Source: Berberis thunbergii
Taxonomy: Eukaryota; Streptophyta; Magnoliopsida; Ranunculales; Berberidaceae
Direction of reading: 5' to 3'
Length of the DNA stretch: 64,000 nt
Assembly: GCA_003290165.1 (NCBI GenBank)
Contig: QNQO01005822.1
Location: forward strand, 124,001-188,000
The notes under the pieces were generated by a model that worked only from the letters and a program-made list of their open reading frames with translations, was not told where the DNA came from and did not search any database. Below, in pieces: positions 44,906 to 56,795 of the stretch (within the stretch, counting starts at the first letter, position 1; the number at the start of each line of letters is the position of its first letter). The translations under genes and the position numbers were made by a program.

Positions 44906-45485
44906 ACTGTTGGATGTGAAGCAAGCACATAACAAAGAAGGGAAAACCATTCTCTATTTGGTTTTTAAGTACATGGACACTAATCTCACAAAGTTCGTTT
45001 GCGATCATCGCAGTACCGGGCAAGATATTTCGAGTAAAACTATTAAGGTAAGAAAATTTGACATTCAAATGTCCATTTCTGAGTTCATTTGAGACCCATT
45101 ATGCTCGTAATTTTCCTTCTTTTCTTAATTGAATTTAGTCTGGAAGATGTGGTGCTTAGTGTAATTTGCATATTGTTGGTTTTTATTGCAATGTTTGATG
45201 TACCAACTCTAAAAAGGAATGGCTTTCTGCCATGGGCATGGAGTGTTGCACAGGTATTATTCATTTTCGTATGTCTATGAACACGGTTCTTTGTTGTTTG
45301 AGGGTTTAGTAGAAAACCCATTCCTTTCGCATAAACGTATTGCTTTTTGTAATCTAAATCTTGTGTATTGTTTGTAACCAGGGACTTGAAGCCTCACAAT
45401 CTTCTGATGGATCCCAAGACAATGATGTTGAAAATAACAGATCTTGGACTTGCTCAAGCATTTATTGTTCCCATGAAGAAGCATT
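44906..45485 (+). pseudogene. CDKB2: CDKB2 kinase fragment, three exons, inside the Mutator element
   Basis: B2-type cyclin-dependent kinases are plant-specific and drive G2/M. Exon A (44906-45047): RLLDVKQAHNKEGKTILYLV, FKYMDTNLTKFVCDHRSTGQ, DISSKTIK, donor AAG|GTAAGA. Exon B (about 45194-45253): LMYQL, a stop where the family has Cys, then KGMAFCHGHGVLHR. Exon C (45382-45485): RDLKPHNLLMDPKTMMLK, then ITDLGLAQAFIVPMKKH. The HRDLKPHN catalytic loop (Asp present) and DLG metal-binding motif can be read, but the ATP-binding N-lobe, the PSTAIRE-equivalent helix and everything after the activation loop are missing. Exon A differs from the other-arm copy (NLTKFVC versus DLKKFVC), the other arm being closer to the family. 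The region upstream (44,560-44,905) looks like a captured promoter/leader or intron of the parent gene. Confidence 0.93.
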
Positions 45486-47122
45486 TATTGTTAGTGCAAG
45501 TTGTTACTGCTGCTATAGAACTTGTTCAAGTTGTTACTATAGTTGTTGTTCAAGTTGCAATTTTGGTACTTGTTAAGCATGTCACAAGTAGAATTGGAAT
45601 CATTTTGGTTGGAGAATCAGTGAAGACAATTTATATTTGTTAGGCAAAGTGTCCACACTTATGTTGTAATCGCAATTTTATGCTATTATTATTGATAAGT
45701 CTCTTACTCCTTTGTAATTGTTAGTGATATTCCTGTAGGTGCCCTTTTTTGTTGGATTCAAAGTCCAATCTTCAACATTCAAAGTATTAAACCAAAAATT
45801 TTGGCTCTGCATTGCATTTCAAATACAACCCATCATGTTCATCCCTTTACACTCCCAGTGAAATACAATAAAACTTATGGATGGTGGACAAACTGTGAAT
45901 GATATCTTTCATGAGAGTGCAAAAACTACAAAGATACAAACACAAGCCACAGAGCAAGTTTTCCAGCTAGCCCCAACAAATTTTCCAGCAATGATCCCTA
46001 CGAGCAAATTTTGACACTAAAATTCATATTACAGTGAGCAAATTCATATTGCTTGAAATCTGACAGTAAGCACATTTCTGATTGTGAAGGGAAACACGTA
46101 AAAGCTCTCTTTTCTAGAGACTATAGTTTCCACAATCAATTGAATCATAGCTAAGACCCAATATGATTTCATAGTTTCCACAATCACTTGAATCATAGCA
46201 ATCAATTTGACACATACCATATTAAGAACTTCCATTCACAATAACAAAAAGTTCAATACAAATGAACTTCCTTTTATAGTAACAAAAAATTCTAGAAAAT
46301 CTTCACAATCATTCTAAAACTATAGCTCAATGTCTATAAATTTCTGCTACATTCCTAATTACATAACCCACACAGCCTTCATCTTGTTTAGTCATCTCGA
46401 GCTGATAAATTGAAACTATAGCAGCATGTCCATTTCATTTGTCCGCCAATACAACATAGCAACAAATTCTGCATTTGTCCACCAATACAATAGAGCTGAT
46501 AAATCTGCAATTTCAGTAATTTCAGTAAGTCTGCAAATTTCATTTGTCAACCAAAAAATCACAAATGCACCTTTTTCGCATTGATTTCGCACTAAACCAC
46601 TAGTAATTCCATTACCCAATGTATCCAACAATTCAAGCAAAAAATCACAAAACCTTAAATCCTGAACAAGGTGAAGCACAATAGAAGGAGAAGCACAAGA
46701 TGAAGCAAAAATCCTCAAAATCACAAGATGAAACACAATCATTCAAACCCAACCAACCCTAATACCCCTTTCATTGCTTGCTTTTTATCAGACTCGAGCA
46801 AGTCGACCCAAGCTAAAACCGAAGGGGAAGATGAAAGACTTGATTTTTAACACCAAATCGAATAGAGAATATGAAAAACAATGGTTTTGTGATGAAATTA
46901 ACGGTGGTTTAGCCACAGATATCAACAAAATAGAGAAGAAAAAAAACATAATGAACCAACCTTGTTAGCAAAATAGGGGGAAAATTAAGGATCTTGTTAA
47001 GGATGCGCTTCTGGTTAAGGACAAAGAGCATCATTTTATGATTTTTAATCGTTTTAATATGATTGTTATTTATTTTTTGCTTGGTTACAGCTCCAAAGTT
47101 TCAAAAACTGACTATATGGGTC
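45486..47122. other. Loop region of the Mutator element
   Basis: Non-coding as far as I can tell. Continues from CDKB2 exon C at the left and has no recognisable protein in either strand; several A/T-rich and CAATTTC-type repeats occur at 46,000-46,550. Confidence 0.4.
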
Positions 47123-47167
47123 TCAAAAGAACTCAGAAATGGACATTTGAATGTCAAATTTTCTTAC

Positions 47168-47300
47168 CTTAACAGTTTTACTCGGAATATCTTGCCCGGT
47201 ACTGCGATGACCACAAACGAACTTCTTGAGATCAGTGTCCATGTACTCAAAACCAAATAGAGAATGGTCTTCCCTATGTGCTTGCTTCACATCCAACAGT
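47168..47300 (-). pseudogene. CDKB2: CDKB2 exon A, inverted second copy
   Basis: Minus-strand exon with acceptor TGCAG and donor AAG|GTAAGA. Reads LLDVKQAH, then FEYMDTDLKKFVCGHRSTGQ and DIPSKTVK. It is 9 bp shorter than the left-arm copy through small indels after QAH that locally change the frame. It pairs with 44906-45047 as part of the element's inverted arms. Confidence 0.92.
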
Positions 47301-48118
47301 CTGCAAGAAAATGGAGGCACATTAAATCCCATTTAACACACATAATTCATCAAAGTAGAATAAGCCCTAATTTCATAAACATAAAAATCTAAATATCCCT
47401 AATTTCACAAACAAAAGACCCTAAAATTCCCAAATTCCAGAAGCACAAAATCCTTAAAAAAAACCCAAATTTCAAAACCACAAAACCCTAAACCATCTGA
47501 TCAACAAACAGAACCCAACCCAAAGAAAATTACAGGGCAACGCCATACCCATTAAGTTACAACAATATGACGAGATCAAGCCAGATCCCAAAGAGAACCA
47601 AAGAGAAATGTGATCAAACAACTAATACCCATTAAAATTGAAAGAAAACACAGGTTGGGAAACAGGAAAATGAGTTTAGGGCGATGGAGCTTCTTCTTCT
47701 GTGTCAAGTTTCCCTATCTCTTCTTCTCTGTGGTGATGGAGCTTCTTATCTTCTTCTCGTTTGGGGAGAGGGAAACTATTCCCTCCCTCTTAAATTTCCC
47801 CCAATTTCAATTTCCCTCTCTTTTCCTTTTTTTTTTTTTTACTCGTGCACGTGCGAGGGAGGCACCCTCGCCAATTTCCTCGACATTTAGACAAACTGAT
47901 AGGTGGGTGAAGGAAGCAACATGTTGCAAGCTAATTCCTGTTTTGATGACGTTGGTTTGGCATTTCAAAAATTCAATATTCGACAACATCTTTTATACAA
48001 TAAACATTTTTTTATAAATTTAAGGTTAGACATACGAGGTGGAACATGTAATATTGGTGAAGTTAATTAAGTTTGATGTGATGCCCCAACCATTTTGTCT
48101 GAAAATTCGGTGTACATA

Positions 48119-48272
48119 GAGCCCTTTTAGGCGTCGAGGGAGTGGGCGAGGGGGGAGTGTTACTACTCATCCCCCTCGATATTCGCAAAGGCACGCATCT
48201 TGAAGGGGATGAAGGGTCACACCCCTCCCTTTCCCATTTCCTCACCCATTCCCTCGACATTTAGAAAAAAGT
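48119..48272. mobile_element. Mutator-type MITE, 154 bp
   Basis: Ends GAGCCCTTTTAGGCGTCGAG and CTCGACATTTAGAAAAAAGT pair through TTT.A..GTCGAGGGA.TGGG.GAGG. The flanks GGTGTACATA (48109-48118 and 48273-48282) are a perfect 10-bp duplication, in the Mutator TSD range. The TIR core is the same as in the 3.6-kb element at 44296 and the MITE at 43634, so one family. Confidence 0.8.
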
Positions 48273-48282
48273 GGTGTACATA

Positions 48283-48858
48283 TGAATGAACCATTCTAGA
48301 GAGACATGCCAGCAGGCCAGGCCCATGCCAGGGCAGGCCTCATGCTCTCCATCATCCTAGAGATGCCCAATACCCTTCCAATTCGAAGACAATCACACGG
48401 ACAAGGGGTTCCCTGTCGCTATCCTGGCTCTCCTACCCTGGCTGTCTAGATTTTTTGCATATGAATTGTTTCACTAATGTATTTCATGAGCTTATGCTAT
48501 AGCCTGTAGGCCATGACAATAAAAGTTCATGTCCTGGATGTCTTGGAACGTCCCAACAGACCGGGGTTTACATTCTTTTATGTGTCTAAATCCGGTTTCC
48601 TAGAGATCTGACCTGCAAAATAAGGTTAGATTGTCAAAGACAATCTTTTTGGTGACCGAATGCATTTCGATGCTTAATTTAGATAATCTGTGGGAGAATA
48701 CTAAGTTTGAATAGAGTGTAGTTCAATTAAACTTGCATCGTGTTGATGGAATGTCTTTCTCATACGTTTTCCTTTATCTTAGATAATGAGTGAATTAAAC
48801 TATGTGCAACCTCGAATGACGCAATGAAGAGGGACATTTATTATAATGGTCACTTCCT
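48283..48858. other. Non-coding, no feature seen
   Basis: No gene, repeat or terminus recognised. Confidence 0.4.
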
Positions 48859-49190
48859 CACTACAACAAATATGGGTTTAGAGAACTTAAATTTACGACT
48901 TGCTTAATATGCACGTCCTCGTAATTCATTTTGATGACATACATAAAACGCACTAAAACTAAGTCGTTGTATGATAATTTTAGAAAAATTATGGCTTGTT
49001 TTTAGAACACGTCTTCTAAATGAGTTGTAAGAAGGTCCACCATTGCCTTTCTTTTTTTTCTGCCAAGATTTAACAGAACTAAAAACACGAACAACCCGCA
49101 AATCAAAAAAAAATCTTCCCTCTCACGCACGAATAGTCAAGGAGCCTTTTTTCTCAGTTCCATCACTTCCACGGTTTTACAATTGAAACC
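48859..49190. mobile_element. Possible CACTA-type left terminus
   Basis: CACTACAACAAATATGGG at 48859 has the CACTA pentamer and the CACTACAA(C/G)AAA start common in plant CACTA elements. No matching TAGTG end was found before the LINE tail, so this may be a fragment or coincidence. Confidence 0.35.
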
Positions 49191-49421
49191 ATTTTTTATT
49201 TTTTTGATAAAGCATGTTGCATATTCATTAGATAACCTGATTACAGAAACGTTGTCCAGCTATGGTTGCTAAATCATGAGCCTCATGGTTGAGGTCTATA
49301 GGAATAAACTTACATACTCATTCTGAACTCAAAAAAATGTGAGATTTACTATTACATATAATCGGATGCCACATCCAAAAAAAGTTCTTCTGCAACTCTC
49401 CTGTAATAATCCTATCATCCT

Positions 49422-52400
49422 TTAGACAGTTTGCAACATGGAATGAAGGGCTCCAGAGTCCCCTAGCAAAGCACTTATCTTCCAGTTACGGGTCTGGATG
49501 AGAAGAAGAATTGCTTCTACTGCCCGACACTTTGCCATTGTACTATCATATACTCTACTTGGAAAAGTATCAGCAACCCGCTCCAGAATCTCCCCATGAG
49601 CATCCATCGCAAAAATACCAAAAGCACCCTGTTGAGAAGACGCATAAAAGCTTGCATCGTAAGAAACTATGAACATGTCAGTGGCTAACCTGAAGGGAGT
49701 AGGATTTGGACAACTGAAGGAAGAGTTAAGTCAGTGGTAACTGATGGCATGGAATTGAGACTAGAGGAGCTGAAGTTTAGAGGTCAGACTATCAGAGGGG
49801 GAGGCAAGGGATGTGTCTGACAATTGGGTTGGTAGAATGATTATTTCGGGTTTCAATAACCGTTTTATCTAGAATGTGATGCAAGGATGTTGGTTTTGAG
49901 GTGTGATTTGCAGAATGTGGGGTTTGGAGCCATTGTTTGTGCCATTTTGACCATGTGAGATGGGTGGTATTGAGGAAGGACTTCATCGAGAATTGGGTTC
50001 CATTGAAAATGATTTATTATGCCAAAACCAAATGAGTGAATTACCATAGTGAATTGTGTAGCATTTTTTCCTCGAGAGTTGTGTGGGCGAAAGTTGTGCT
50101 TCACACAAAATGAAAAATGCTATAAGGCAAATGAAAAGCAGTGCTGGTTTTGGGCCACTGGATTGGGATAAGGGAAAGAACCCAAAGTTTCTCAATGACT
50201 GGACAAATAAAGAAAAGATGTGTGACATTTTCCTTGTGTTGTCTACTAAAGACGCAACAATCATCAATAGGAACATGTATCCTAGACAAGTTGGTCATGG
50301 TAGAAAGGAGGTTTTTGGAAACCATCCAAATGAAAAATAAAGCATCGCAGGGGATTTAATTCTCCACAGTTCCCGGGCAATCGTAGTCTGGAAAGCTGAG
50401 AAACTCGAATTCTTGGACGAGGATGGTTCGAGATTCTCAACGACAAATGTTTTAGTAGCACTTTTTACCAAAAAAAGACATCTTTTGTCGAAAGTCCAAA
50501 TATGATAATCAGGGTAGCTGGGAGGTCTGATGACAATATCAAGTATATCCTTGACCACGGGAAGAGGGAAAAAAGATTGGATCAATATCGTATCCCGTTG
50601 TAAAGGATGGCCTTCAAGATGAATCCAGAGGTCAGAAATATTACTAACAGGCATTGAAGAGATCTGTTGGGAGTAACAGTCTGCTAGAATAAGACCCGGT
50701 TTGACCCAACAGTCTTTCCACATATCAATCTTATTGTCTGATCTTATTAGCCAGAGCATGTATTTTTTTCATTCCCTGGGAAAAGGAAGCAATATTTGGT
50801 GATTTAGACAACTGGAAAATGCTTCTCTTTTTTAAATAAATTACATTGAGTTGAACGGTGCAGGGGTTCAAGAGTCGAGAGATAGCTTGCCAAATATTTT
50901 TGGCCATCAAAGCCATATTTTTAATTCTAGCAGAGGGAATAGACATCTCCAAAAATGTTTGGGGAGAGCAATGCGATCCCAGGTACACAAGTGTTTGGCC
51001 TTGCCTTCTAATGTTCTATTCCAACAAAAGTCTCGAGCAAGAGTGTCGATTTTGGTAGTGATGGATACAAAGAGAATAAAGGTTTGCAATGTATAGACAT
51101 GGATTGAATGGATCACCACCTTGATCATGACCGTTCTCCCGGCTTGGGAAAGGACATTGGCCTTCTAAGTCGAAAGTTTGGTGTTGATCTTATCTACCAA
51201 GTACTGAAAATCTGAAGCCTTCTTTTTGGAGAAGAGAAGAGGAGAGCCCAGATATTTGTCTCTAGGATTATATAACTTAGAGCCAAAAATCCTAGTGATC
51301 ATTTTCGCATGTCTGGGGTGGACATTTGAACTATAACAAGCTGATATTTTATCATGATTAATTGTCTGACCAGAAGCAGAACAATAAGTGTTTAAGATAT
51401 CCTTCATAGAGTGTGCTTCAAAAAGGGAGGCACGACAGACAAACATTAAATCATCAGCATAAAGCAGGTGGCTAATAGGAAGAGAGTGGCGTCTGAGATG
51501 TATGCCTTTGATCATTTTTTTGTCTCAGCATGAGCTAGTAAACGAGAGATGGCTTCAGCTACTAGAATAAAAATGTACGGCGAAAGAGGGTCACCTTGAC
51601 AAATACCCCGGGAAAGCTTAATACTAGCCAATGGTGCACCATTGATAAGGACACGAAGGGATGAAGTGGAAATACATTATTCAATCATGTTAATCCATCC
51701 CTCCGCAAATCCTAGACACTTCATGATTTGAAGCAATAAGGTCCATTCCACCCTGTCACAGGTTTTGGCCATGTCAATCTTGATGGTCATCCAACACTAT
51801 TTTTTCTTATTACTGTGCTTCATTTGGAAGAAGGATTCATGGGCCAAATTGGCATTATCCTAGATTGATCGACCTTTAAGGAAAGCTCCTTGAATTGGGG
51901 ATATGATGTGATCCAATAGAGGCTTTAATCGATTTGCGAGAATTTTTTAAATAATTTTGTAAATCACATTACATAAGCCTATTGGTCGAAATTTATCTGG
52001 GGTGGTTGGGTTAGACATCTTAGGGATCCAGGCTAAGAAGGTCTCAGTGAGTTTAGGATCCAAGGTTCGAGAAGTGAAAAAATTGACCATGACCTCGACA
52101 ACATCATTTTTGACAATATCCAATGTCGAAAAAAGAATGCATGAAAATCATCCAGACCAGAAGCTTTGTGACTACACATGTCAAAAATAGTTTTCCTGAT
52201 TTCATATTCATCGAGGATAGCCAGAAGGGCTTTCTTTTTCTTGATCCAAGATGACTGGCTGAAAAAGTTGAAGAATAACCGGGTTGGGAGTGGGAATGGA
52301 GGATTGAAATATGTTTCCAAAGTAGTCATTAAGGACTTAGCCCACTGAAGAGGGTGTGTATTTCCAATTATTGGAAACATTTTTAAGACATAAAATATGA

Positions 52401-53514
52401 TTTCTTTTCTGCCAGAAAAGTGAGGAAAAGTGAAAAAAAAAAATTGGTATTTTTGTTACCACTTTTAAGCCAAGATTCACCTGACTTATTTCTCCATAAA
52501 AGTTCCTCGTGTACAAAGAGTTCAGAAAGTCTATCTTCTAGGATAGCAATAGCTGAGGCATTATGGGTAGAAGGGGGAATTTTGAAGTTTATCAAGGGCT
52601 GTCAAAGTGTCTTTAATATTTTGGTCAATATTACAGAAGACCCGTTAATTCCAACGAGTGAGATTGTAACTGAGCTTTTTAGTTTTCAAGTGAAAGTTAT
52701 GTAAAGGGGACGAATTACATCTAACTGCCCAAGAAAGAATCAACAAGTCGGCAACACCGAAGATCTCTGGTCCACATATGGAAGAATCTAAAAGGTTTGG
52801 GACCCGAGTTAATACGAGAGACCAATTGCAAGAAATGAGCTATGTCGTCAGAGGAGGAAGTATGAATAGCGCTACCAGTGGCAGATGGAAAGAGTGTCAT
52901 CCACTCTGTAGGAACCAGGATGCGGTCCAGTTTGACCTTAATGTCATGATGATCTTTCCGTTTATTATTCCAAGTACAAGAGGATCCATTCAAAGGGAGG
53001 CCCATAAGGTAGTGGGTGGTCATGAAGTCCTTAAGGTATCTAACTTTTGAAGAAGTAACTTTCCTACCACCTACTTTGTCTTCAGCAACAAAATTGACAT
53101 TCAAATCACCAATTATTATATTAGGGGTGTGTTGGAGAGCATAGTTTTGGGAAAGACTTTTCCAAAATGGGTTGTGCAATTATGGATTGGTTCACCGTAA
53201 GTGAACAAGATAGACCAAGAATCATGAACATAATAATTTTCTACAGAACATAAGAAATAATATTTATAGAAAGCAATAATAGATAAAGAAATACCTTCTC
53301 TCCAAAAAAGTACAAGACCACCAAAAAGACTAGAGGCTAGGACTGTAACTCCATGTCAGTAGCCAAGTCGCCTGCGCACACGGTCGATCTTAGAAGACGT
53401 TGCTTTAGTTTCAGAAATAAAGATGATTTCACTTTTGGATTTGCAGGAGAAGGTCTTTAAAGTTTGGGAAGTGCAGGGCGACCTCAGGCCTCTTGCATTC
53501 CAAGTAAGTATCAT
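49422..53514 (-). pseudogene. LINE ORF2: endonuclease, reverse transcriptase, RNase H; broken
   Basis: The ATG at 53514 opens MILTWNARGL, the N-terminus of the AP-type endonuclease, followed by EIIFISETKA. 53179-52721 has PNIIIGDLNVNF (catalytic Asp-Asn), SSCTWNNKR and KLDRILVPTEW. Reverse transcriptase covers about 52.6-51.2 kb with IKIDMAK, GICQGDPLSPYIFI and the catalytic LLYADDLMFVCR, then SSGQTIN-like and YLGSPLLFSKKK motifs. 50.76-50.3 kb is the zf-RVT region (ARELWRIKSPAMLYFSFGW). 49676-49422 is a plant RNase H-like domain (VSYDASFY ... GAFGIFAMDAHG). Numerous stops and frameshifts, including a TGA early in the endonuclease and several between 52.1 and 51.5 kb. The LINE would nick target DNA and copy its own RNA. 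Confidence 0.85.
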
Positions 53515-54322
53515 GGTAACTTTGGCGCCTCTTCAAAGACAGTCGTCGTTTCCCTCTTCTCAGTAATTGTAGCAGTTGAAGATTGACTGGAAGAGTCATT
53601 GGATCCAAACTGAGCATTGAAATCAAGTGAGTTTAAGTGAATTACTGCATTGGTGAGAGTGGACAACCATGTAAGTCGCTGCTGAGACTGAACCGTGGAA
53701 TCATCAGCTTGAGTCTGCTAGGTATGGGTTGATTCAGACTGATCCGGAATCTCAAGAAATTGGATTGATGTTTCTAACATGGGTTTCTTCTCCGTAGACT
53801 TGAATCTTGGAGTTGACTACTTTGTTGTCATTTTTCTTTTACCCTTGCTTGTTTCTGCAGAAGGTGCAGCATATGGAGTGGTACTGACTGATCAGATGGA
53901 GAGTGCCACATTGTTTGAGTAACTAACATACGATGCTTGAAGTCTTGCTGCCCTTTTTGCTCGAATTCTCTTATAAGTTTGTTGGCGAGTAGCCGACATG
54001 CTATCAGCATGAGAAACCAATTGAGAAACTTCTTCCTGATGAGATTGAACAATAATTTGGTCCTTAGCAATCACTACTCCATAGTCTGAGGAACCTGAAA
54101 AACATGTGTAGTTGGTTGGGTATGTAGCAATGTGTCACTGATGTTCTCCAATGTAGGAGGCTCCACTAAAAAGGAATCAATAAAACCAGTCAAGGAGGGA
54201 GACTGAGGATCGAAAATTTGTTTGGTCACTAATTGGGAGTTGTTAAAATGTTGATGAAATAAAGAAGATTGGAACAGCAAATCTGTTTGCATGCCTGCTA
54301 GAGAGCCACTATCTGATGGAAT

Positions 54323-54467
54323 GAGTAATGCTACAGTGCCCGGCTTTATGCCTGGCTACAGTGCCCGGTGCACTGTAGCACCGTAGAAATGCATTGAGAT
54401 AGCAGTTGTCGTGTAACTCGATGCATATCTACATTGCTACAGTGCACCGGGCACTGTAGAATTTTCC
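54323..54467. mobile_element. hAT-size-TSD foldback MITE inside the LINE
   Basis: CTACAGTGCCCGGTGCACTG (54355 on) and its inverse CAGTGCACCGGGCACTGTAG (ending 54459) give almost perfect arms of about 45 bp around a 20-bp loop; an extra half repeat CTACAGTGCCCGG lies at 54331. The element is bounded by perfect GATGGAAT duplications (54315-54322 and 54468-54475). Without the insert and one TSD copy the surrounding LINE frame is continuous. Confidence 0.75.
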
Positions 54468-54760
54468 GATGGAATTGTGAGAGAGCTGGCGAGAGTTGAT
54501 ACCAACCATTGTGAAGAAGGCCCATTTGAATGTCTAAACTGGAATGATTGAACTATTGGATTTGAAGTAGTATTTGTTACTTGGCCCAAACTCGACCCAA
54601 TAGAAACTGACTAAGAATTGATGGGGATATCCATGTACCTTGTATTGATGTCAAAGGTAGTATACAGGAGGGTCCTGACCTCACAGTGGTGTCAACACGA
54701 ATAAAAGTTTTTGGAGCACCACGTGTCACTATAGAGTAAGTTTAGGGAGCTAGGTTTGGG

Positions 54761-56397
54761 AACCACTTTTGAGTCAGGTTTTGATTTTTTACATTTTATC
54801 ATTTTTCTTTAAAACACAACCACAAACACCGTCAATAGAAGGGATAGAATTGAGGTGGGGAAAATTGTAGTTGTTGAAATGGGTGATGTGATCAAGGAGA
54901 CAGGGGCGTGTTTGCATTTGAGTGAAAGAGAGAGTGTTGAGATTTTTGTTGTGCATTTAATGGTGTTGAAAGTGAATGGGGGAGGTGAGAGAGATGGTTG
55001 ATGTGAAAGTGAGTTATTACTAATTCTTTTTTTTAGGTGTTTGCGCATTCTTATCATCAGCATCATATTTAAGCATTCTTTCAGCTGTGGGTATTTTAGG
55101 TGATATCATATATAGTAATTCTTCTAAAATATCAATGCACATACCATTGGAATCTCAATTCAGTATTTAATAGTGTTGTTTCCTTTAATTCTTCCTGAAC
55201 TTCATCGCAAGAATTAAAGGATTCAAAGCTGAAGATGTCAGGAATAAATAAGTAGGAAAATAGTCTAGTCACCATATGCATTTCTCACCAAACAAACCAC
55301 TGTGACAACAGACAAGATTATTAATTCAATATATGTAAAAATGTCAAATTTGTCAAGAACAAGAACTTGACTGCAGATTCAGTTTGGTTCAGTCACAATG
55401 CACATCAATTACAGCTATCCTTTGCAACATAGAAGTTAACAAACTAGCTAGGACTCTTGCCAACTTCTATAAGCTACAATTTCCCCTCCCTCCCCCTCTC
55501 AGTATGATCTGATCTAGTATTCAAACAACTAGCCATATGTCAACAAAATAAAATAAAAATGCTACCAAAGCTTGTTGCAACCTTTGGCCTAATAGAACAG
55601 GCCTCTTTAGTTCAGTGTTAATATTTTATATTGTACCTCTATCTAGCTTTTCAACTTGTAATTTTTTAATATTTCCTTTATTTAAAGATAAATGCACCTT
55701 TTTTTTTTAAGATTAATGTATTATATTTGGGTTGTTATAGAAATTATAGTTACATTTGTCTCACCTTTCTTCCTGTAGGGGTATTGTGAAAAGATCTGAT
55801 AACAGAGAAATAGGTTGTCACGAAGCAATTGACAACAAACATTAGCCACTGGGGTCAACAGATCTAGATGTTGGGAATGAAGATGATAGTGAGGCGATGA
55901 ATAGATATTCCAATGGTATGTCATGCATAATTCACCAATGCATTGAAGATGTGATTAGACTCTGCCTGGGTTTGCTGTAGTGCTGGATGTGTGTGAACTG
56001 CTAAAATTTTAGATACACGGCTTGTCAGTTGCACTAGATGGAGTCCATACACACATAATGGAGACCTCTTGGCATGGTTAGTCGCTTCCAAAAGTTTGAT
56101 TAGGATGGGAACATTACGTAGTGTGTGTATGCATGCCAATATCTGTAGCTCTGAGTCTGGCTTTGATCTTTGAATAGTCCTGCATTTATAGGGTACAAAT
56201 CACCTTGATGCCTATAGAAGTGTTTGTTTTAGTCAAGGTATATACAAGGAACCCCCTGGTGTTTTCCTATAAAATGAATTGCTGTAAGTAATTTAATGCA
56301 TTATGCTTTAGCATGCCAGATTCACAGAAAGACATTAGATGGTGATTTTTTGTTTTGTTTGTTTATTTGAGCTTTATCCTGTTGAGATGCTTCAAGG
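54761..56397. other. Non-coding, no feature seen
   Basis: AT-rich; no protein family, transposon end or long repeat recognised. Confidence 0.4.
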
Positions 56398-56402
56398 GAT
56401 AG

Positions 56403-56641
56403 TGTTGGGATGAAGTTGGCTTGAATAGTCCCACATCAAGTAAGGTGGAGTTGCACTAAGGTTTATAAGGAAATGGTCCACTCCCTAATAGTAACGAGGC
56501 CTTTTAAGGAAAAACCCCACACCATCTAGGCCCAGATGGAAGGCCCGACCCGATAGGTGGTGTTTAAGTTGGGGACAATATCATTGCTATGTATAGTGGA
56601 CCAAGGGGTTCGCGCAAGTGCACGTGCGCGACTCTCCAACA
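56403..56641 (+). repeat. TRIM-like 5' LTR
   Basis: 239 bp, TGTTGGGATGAAGTTGGC ... GCGACTCTCCAACA, followed after two bases by the PBS. Terminal TGTTGG/CCAACA inverted repeats. Homologous to 33254-33471 and 33497-33722. Confidence 0.87.
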
Positions 56642-56643
56642 AT

Positions 56644-56655
56644 TGGTATCAGAGC
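56644..56655 (+). promoter_or_regulatory. Primer-binding site, initiator tRNA-Met
   Basis: TGGTATCAGAGC, complementary to the 3' end of plant initiator tRNA-Met, two bases inside the TRIM-like LTR. Confidence 0.92.
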
Positions 56656-56795
56656 CGATGGTTCGGCTGGGACTTGGTCGGCGAGGTGAAGGTGCAGGCG
56701 ACACATTATTCAGGGGATAGGCGTAGGCGCATGTGCGCAGTCCGCCAGATGAATGATCTAGATCCTTGCCGATATGGTGTCCGAGAATATCCTAC

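Larger units (their letters stand above)
44296..47898. mobile_element. Long-TIR Mutator-like (Pack-MULE) element carrying CDKB2 exons
   Basis: Ends CAGTTTGTCTAAATGTCGAG and CTCGACATTTAGACAAACTG are perfect inverted repeats. The flanks ATAGGAGGG (44287-44295) and ATAGGTGGG (47899-47907) form a 9-bp TSD with one mismatch. The arms pair for about 770 bp (44296-45075 with 47123-47898), including a leader-like CT-rich part and a CDKB2 exon with its splice sites. The spacer of about 2 kb holds further CDKB2 exons and non-coding DNA. No transposase was seen, so it would need one in trans. A 9-bp TSD plus captured, intron-containing gene pieces is the Pack-MULE pattern. Its insertion just upstream of the TSB copy 2 ATG probably displaced that promoter. 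Confidence 0.83.
49195..54760 (-). mobile_element. L1-type LINE retrotransposon, decayed
   Basis: On the minus strand: a low-complexity region that I take to be the end of ORF1 or the inter-ORF part (54.7-53.5 kb), then endonuclease, reverse transcriptase, zinc-binding RVT-associated domain and RNase H (53.5-49.4 kb), and an A-rich tail read as T-rich on the plus strand at 49,193-49,209. This is the plant L1 order. A 145-bp foldback element interrupts it at 54.4 kb. The 5' end is not defined and a typical gag-like ORF1 with a zinc knuckle was not found, so the copy is probably 5'-truncated. Confidence 0.82.

Noticed and set aside
46416..46742. 108-codon minus-strand frame in the Mutator loop
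   Set aside because: No recognisable domain, and base composition is like the surrounding non-coding DNA.
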